This document shows positions 6,058-7,909 of a stretch of 7,909 bases of DNA, piece by piece; within the stretch, counting starts at the first letter, position 1, and the number at the start of each line of letters is the position of its first letter. The DNA comes from JAZDLC01 sp043802345 (GTDB taxonomy: Bacteria > Planctomycetota > B15-G4 > JADJEK01): the NCBI GenBank assembly GCA_043802345.1, contig JAZDLC010000287.1:1-7909 (forward strand). The letters run 5' to 3'. Made by a program: the position numbers and the translations under genes. The notes under the pieces are model-generated. The model worked only from the letters and a program-made list of their open reading frames with translations. It was not told the origin of the DNA and made no database searches.

Positions 6058-7909
6058 ATGTTGAAACCAGTGCGCCTGGCCGTGACCGGCCTGATCTTCG
6101 TCTTGCCGACCCTCGCCAGCGCGACTGACCTGTACCGGGTTCGACTTCCCGCCCGGGCCGACCTGCGGGTGATCCTGGAGGGCGGCTTCGACCTCGTCGA
6201 GCTGCACGCGACCGATCCAACGGGGCTCGAGCCGGCGGTCGGGGCCGCCGACATCCTGATTCACAGGGACGACTTCTCGAGGCTGCGGAACCTCGGTTTC
6301 GATCCGGAGCTTCTCCAGAGGGACGTAGAGAAGGCATACGCGTCGCAGCTCTTCCCCCTGACCGAGAAGCTCAGCTCCGGTCCGCCGAACTTCGGGCAGG
6401 GGTCGATGGGCGGCTACTACACCTTCGCCGAGATCGTGAGCACCATCGACTACTACATAGCCAACTACCCCGGCATCGTCTCCCAGAAGCAAGCCCTCGG
6501 GACCTCCCACCAGGGCCGGACGATCTGGGCCTTCAAGATCTCCGACAATCCGAACGTCTCGGAGAACGAACCGCGGGTGCTGTTCGACGCCCTGCACCAT
6601 GCCCGGGAACCGCTGTCGGCGCACACCCTGCTCTGGCTGGTCGATCACCTCGCCACCAGCTACGGCGTCGACCCGGAACTGACCCAGCTCATGAACGAGC
6701 GGGAGATCTGGTTCGTGCCCTGCGTCAACCCGGATGGCTACGAGTACAACTATCAAACCGATCCGGGCGGCGGCGGGATGTGGCGCAAGAACCGCCGTCC
6801 CGGCGGATGCACGGGCGTGGACCTGAACCGCAACTGGCCCACCGCCTGGGGATACGACAACTCCGGCTCCAGTCCGGATCCCTGCTCGGATGTCTACCGG
6901 GGGCCTGCCGCAGGCTCCGAGCCGGAAGTGGCCGCCCTGAACAGCTTCATGACCGGCATGAGCTTCCGCACCGCCTGGTCGGTGCACTCCTACGGCGAGT
7001 GGCTCGTCGCACCGTACGGCTACAGGTCCGCTTCACCCGGGCCGGTCTACCAGGAGTACGGCGCCGACATGGCGGCCTTCAACGGTTACACCCATGGCGT
7101 CGGGTACGACCTGCTTTATCCGTGCAACGGCGTCTCCATGGATCATTACAACGATGTCCATGGAGCCGTCGCGTTCTCGCCGGAGATCGGCACCGGCTTC
7201 TGGCCGCCCATCTCGAGCATGGTCGCGACGGCACAGCTCAACCTGGAACCGGGCCTGCTGATGGTGAAGTACGCGGGTAGCTGGATCAAGAACACCGGCA
7301 CCACCCTGGCCGAGACCTCCGGTTCCGGCAACGGCGCGGCCGACCCCGGCGAGGATCTGGACCTGGTCCTGCAGGTTCGCAACAAGGGCCAGGTAGCAAC
7401 CGGCGGCCCGCTTCAGCTCTCGCTCTCCTCCGGCGATCCGATGATCTCGGTTCTCGTCGGCTCCGCCGCGGGGCCGACCCTCGCGCCGCTCTCCGACGGC
7501 GACAACAGTGCCAACCCGCTGAGGATCCATGTCGACGCAGCGGCGACCACCGGCGTCACCATTCCACTCGACCTCACCGTGTCCGCGGACGGCATCTCCC
7601 ACACCGTCCAGGTTCCGGTAACGATCGGCACCCCGCGACTCATCCTCCAGGATCTGTTCGAGTCTGAACTGGGCTGGCAGGCGGGCGTTCCCGGAGACAA
7701 CGCCAGCACCGGACTCTGGGAGCGCGTCAATCCGAATCAGGTTTCCGACGGCGGCACGATCACCCAGCCGGGCGATGATGCCACGCCGGGCGGAGGCACG
7801 CACTGCTACGTCACCGGAAACAACAACTCATCGCTGGGAGCGGACGACGTCGACTCCGGCAAGACCACCCTGATGTCTCCGGTCTTCGACCTGACCGGAC
7901 TGGCTTCTC
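6058..7909 (+). CDS. Secreted M14 zinc carboxypeptidase with C-terminal accessory domains (3' end outside window)
   Basis: Metallopeptidase predicted to remove C-terminal amino acids from peptides outside the cytoplasm. 617 residues are visible and the frame runs off the right edge. Residues 1-22 form a signal peptide (basic MLKPVR, hydrophobic core, LASA cleavage site). About 23-110 is a propeptide-like region, and the M14 domain spans about 118-405. Expected zinc ligands are His181 and Glu184 (HAREP) and His310 (SVHSYGE). Substrate-binding residues fit WRKNRR (Arg243) and GVDLNRNW (Asn257, Arg258), and Glu376 in AFSPEIG is the general base. Cys251 and Cys276 may form a disulfide. Residues ~425-523 look like a beta-sandwich of the CARDB/Ig kind (DPGEDLDLVLQVRNKG). 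From ~527 a second beta module begins (LFESELGWQ, GLWERVNP, PGDDATPGGGTHCYVTG, TLMSPVFDLTG), of the type found in large secreted proteins; it is cut off. A sorting tail further on is possible. No chemical gap in the catalytic set is visible. Confidence 0.92.
   Translation, partial: MLKPVRLAVTGLIFVLPTLASATDLYRVRLPARADLRVILEGGFDLVELHATDPTGLEPAVGAADILIHRDDFSRLRNLGFDPELLQRDVEKAYASQLFPLTEKLSSGPPNFGQGSMGGYYTFAEIVSTIDYYIANYPGIVSQKQALGTSHQGRTIWAFKISDNPNVSENEPRVLFDALHHAREPLSAHTLLWLVDHLATSYGVDPELTQLMNEREIWFVPCVNPDGYEYNYQTDPGGGGMWRKNRRPGGCTGVDLNRNWPTAWGYDNSGSSPDPCSDVYRGPAAGSEPEVAALNSFMTGMSFRTAWSVHSYGEWLVAPYGYRSASPGPVYQEYGADMAAFNGYTHGVGYDLLYPCNGVSMDHYNDVHGAVAFSPEIGTGFWPPISSMVATAQLNLEPGLLMVKYAGSWIKNTGTTLAETSGSGNGAADPGEDLDLVLQVRNKGQVATGGPLQLSLSSGDPMISVLVGSAAGPTLAPLSDGDNSANPLRIHVDAAATTGVTIPLDLTVSADGISHTVQVPVTIGTPRLILQDLFESELGWQAGVPGDNASTGLWERVNPNQVSDGGTITQPGDDATPGGGTHCYVTGNNNSSLGADDVDSGKTTLMSPVFDLTGLAS

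Noticed and set aside
5887..6987. Minus-strand open frame (366 codons) opposite the carboxypeptidase
   Set aside because: No family motif; composition is that of reversed carboxypeptidase codons. It also does not supply the missing N-terminal half of the MBL hydrolase (no HxHxDH).
1..7909. CRISPR array, tRNA, insertion sequence, or defence/toxin system
   Set aside because: No regularly spaced repeats, tRNA-like cloverleaf, transposase motif, or nuclease/toxin signatures were found by reading both strands.

Overview
This is a GC-rich bacterial chromosome segment with six recognisable protein genes, one gene remnant and two short regulatory intergenic regions. I see no tRNA, rRNA, CRISPR array, transposase, phage gene or plasmid function. 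The lineage cannot be fixed from the window. The secreted HEAT-repeat protein with a Trp-rich 'WWEFNKD' motif, and the exported M14 peptidase with large C-terminal beta-type modules, recall Planctomycetota or similar environmental phyla (Krumholzibacteria/Eisenbacteria-like). That is recall-based inference, not a demonstrated assignment.

Layout, left to right. (1) 1-1209, minus: fumC, class II fumarase, with its 3' end beyond the window. (2) 1259-2251, minus: a PfkB/1-phosphofructokinase-type sugar-phosphate kinase 49 bp upstream of fumC, probably co-transcribed with it. (3) 2252-2342: a 91-bp divergent intergenic region holding promoter-like boxes and a perfect 9-bp inverted repeat whose arms lie beside both start codons. 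(4) 2343-2639, plus: acylphosphatase. (5) 2650-4644, minus: a 664-residue predicted exported HEAT-repeat protein with a Pro/Gly-rich linker, converging on the acylphosphatase with only 10 bp between stop codons. (6) 4645-4782: an intergenic region with a perfect TATAAT box in the loop of an 8-bp-arm palindrome. (7) 4783-5538, minus: a Sir2-family NAD-dependent protein deacylase. (8) 5531-~5950, minus: the C-terminal part of a LACTB2-like metallo-beta-lactamase-fold hydrolase, lacking its N-terminal metal-binding half and overlapping the sir2 start by 8 nt. (9) 6058-7909, plus: a secreted M14 zinc carboxypeptidase with extra C-terminal domains, cut by the right edge.

The genes do not form one evident pathway. 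Fumarase and the sugar kinase are central carbon metabolism, acylphosphatase hydrolyses acyl phosphates, the sirtuin removes protein acyl marks, and the HEAT protein and peptidase are predicted to be exported. I find no convincing new multi-gene system. The best leads are the truncated hydrolase translationally linked to sir2, the palindrome over the HEAT-gene -10 box, the mirrored motif at the divergent start codons, and an Asp-to-His change in the sugar-binding motif of the kinase.
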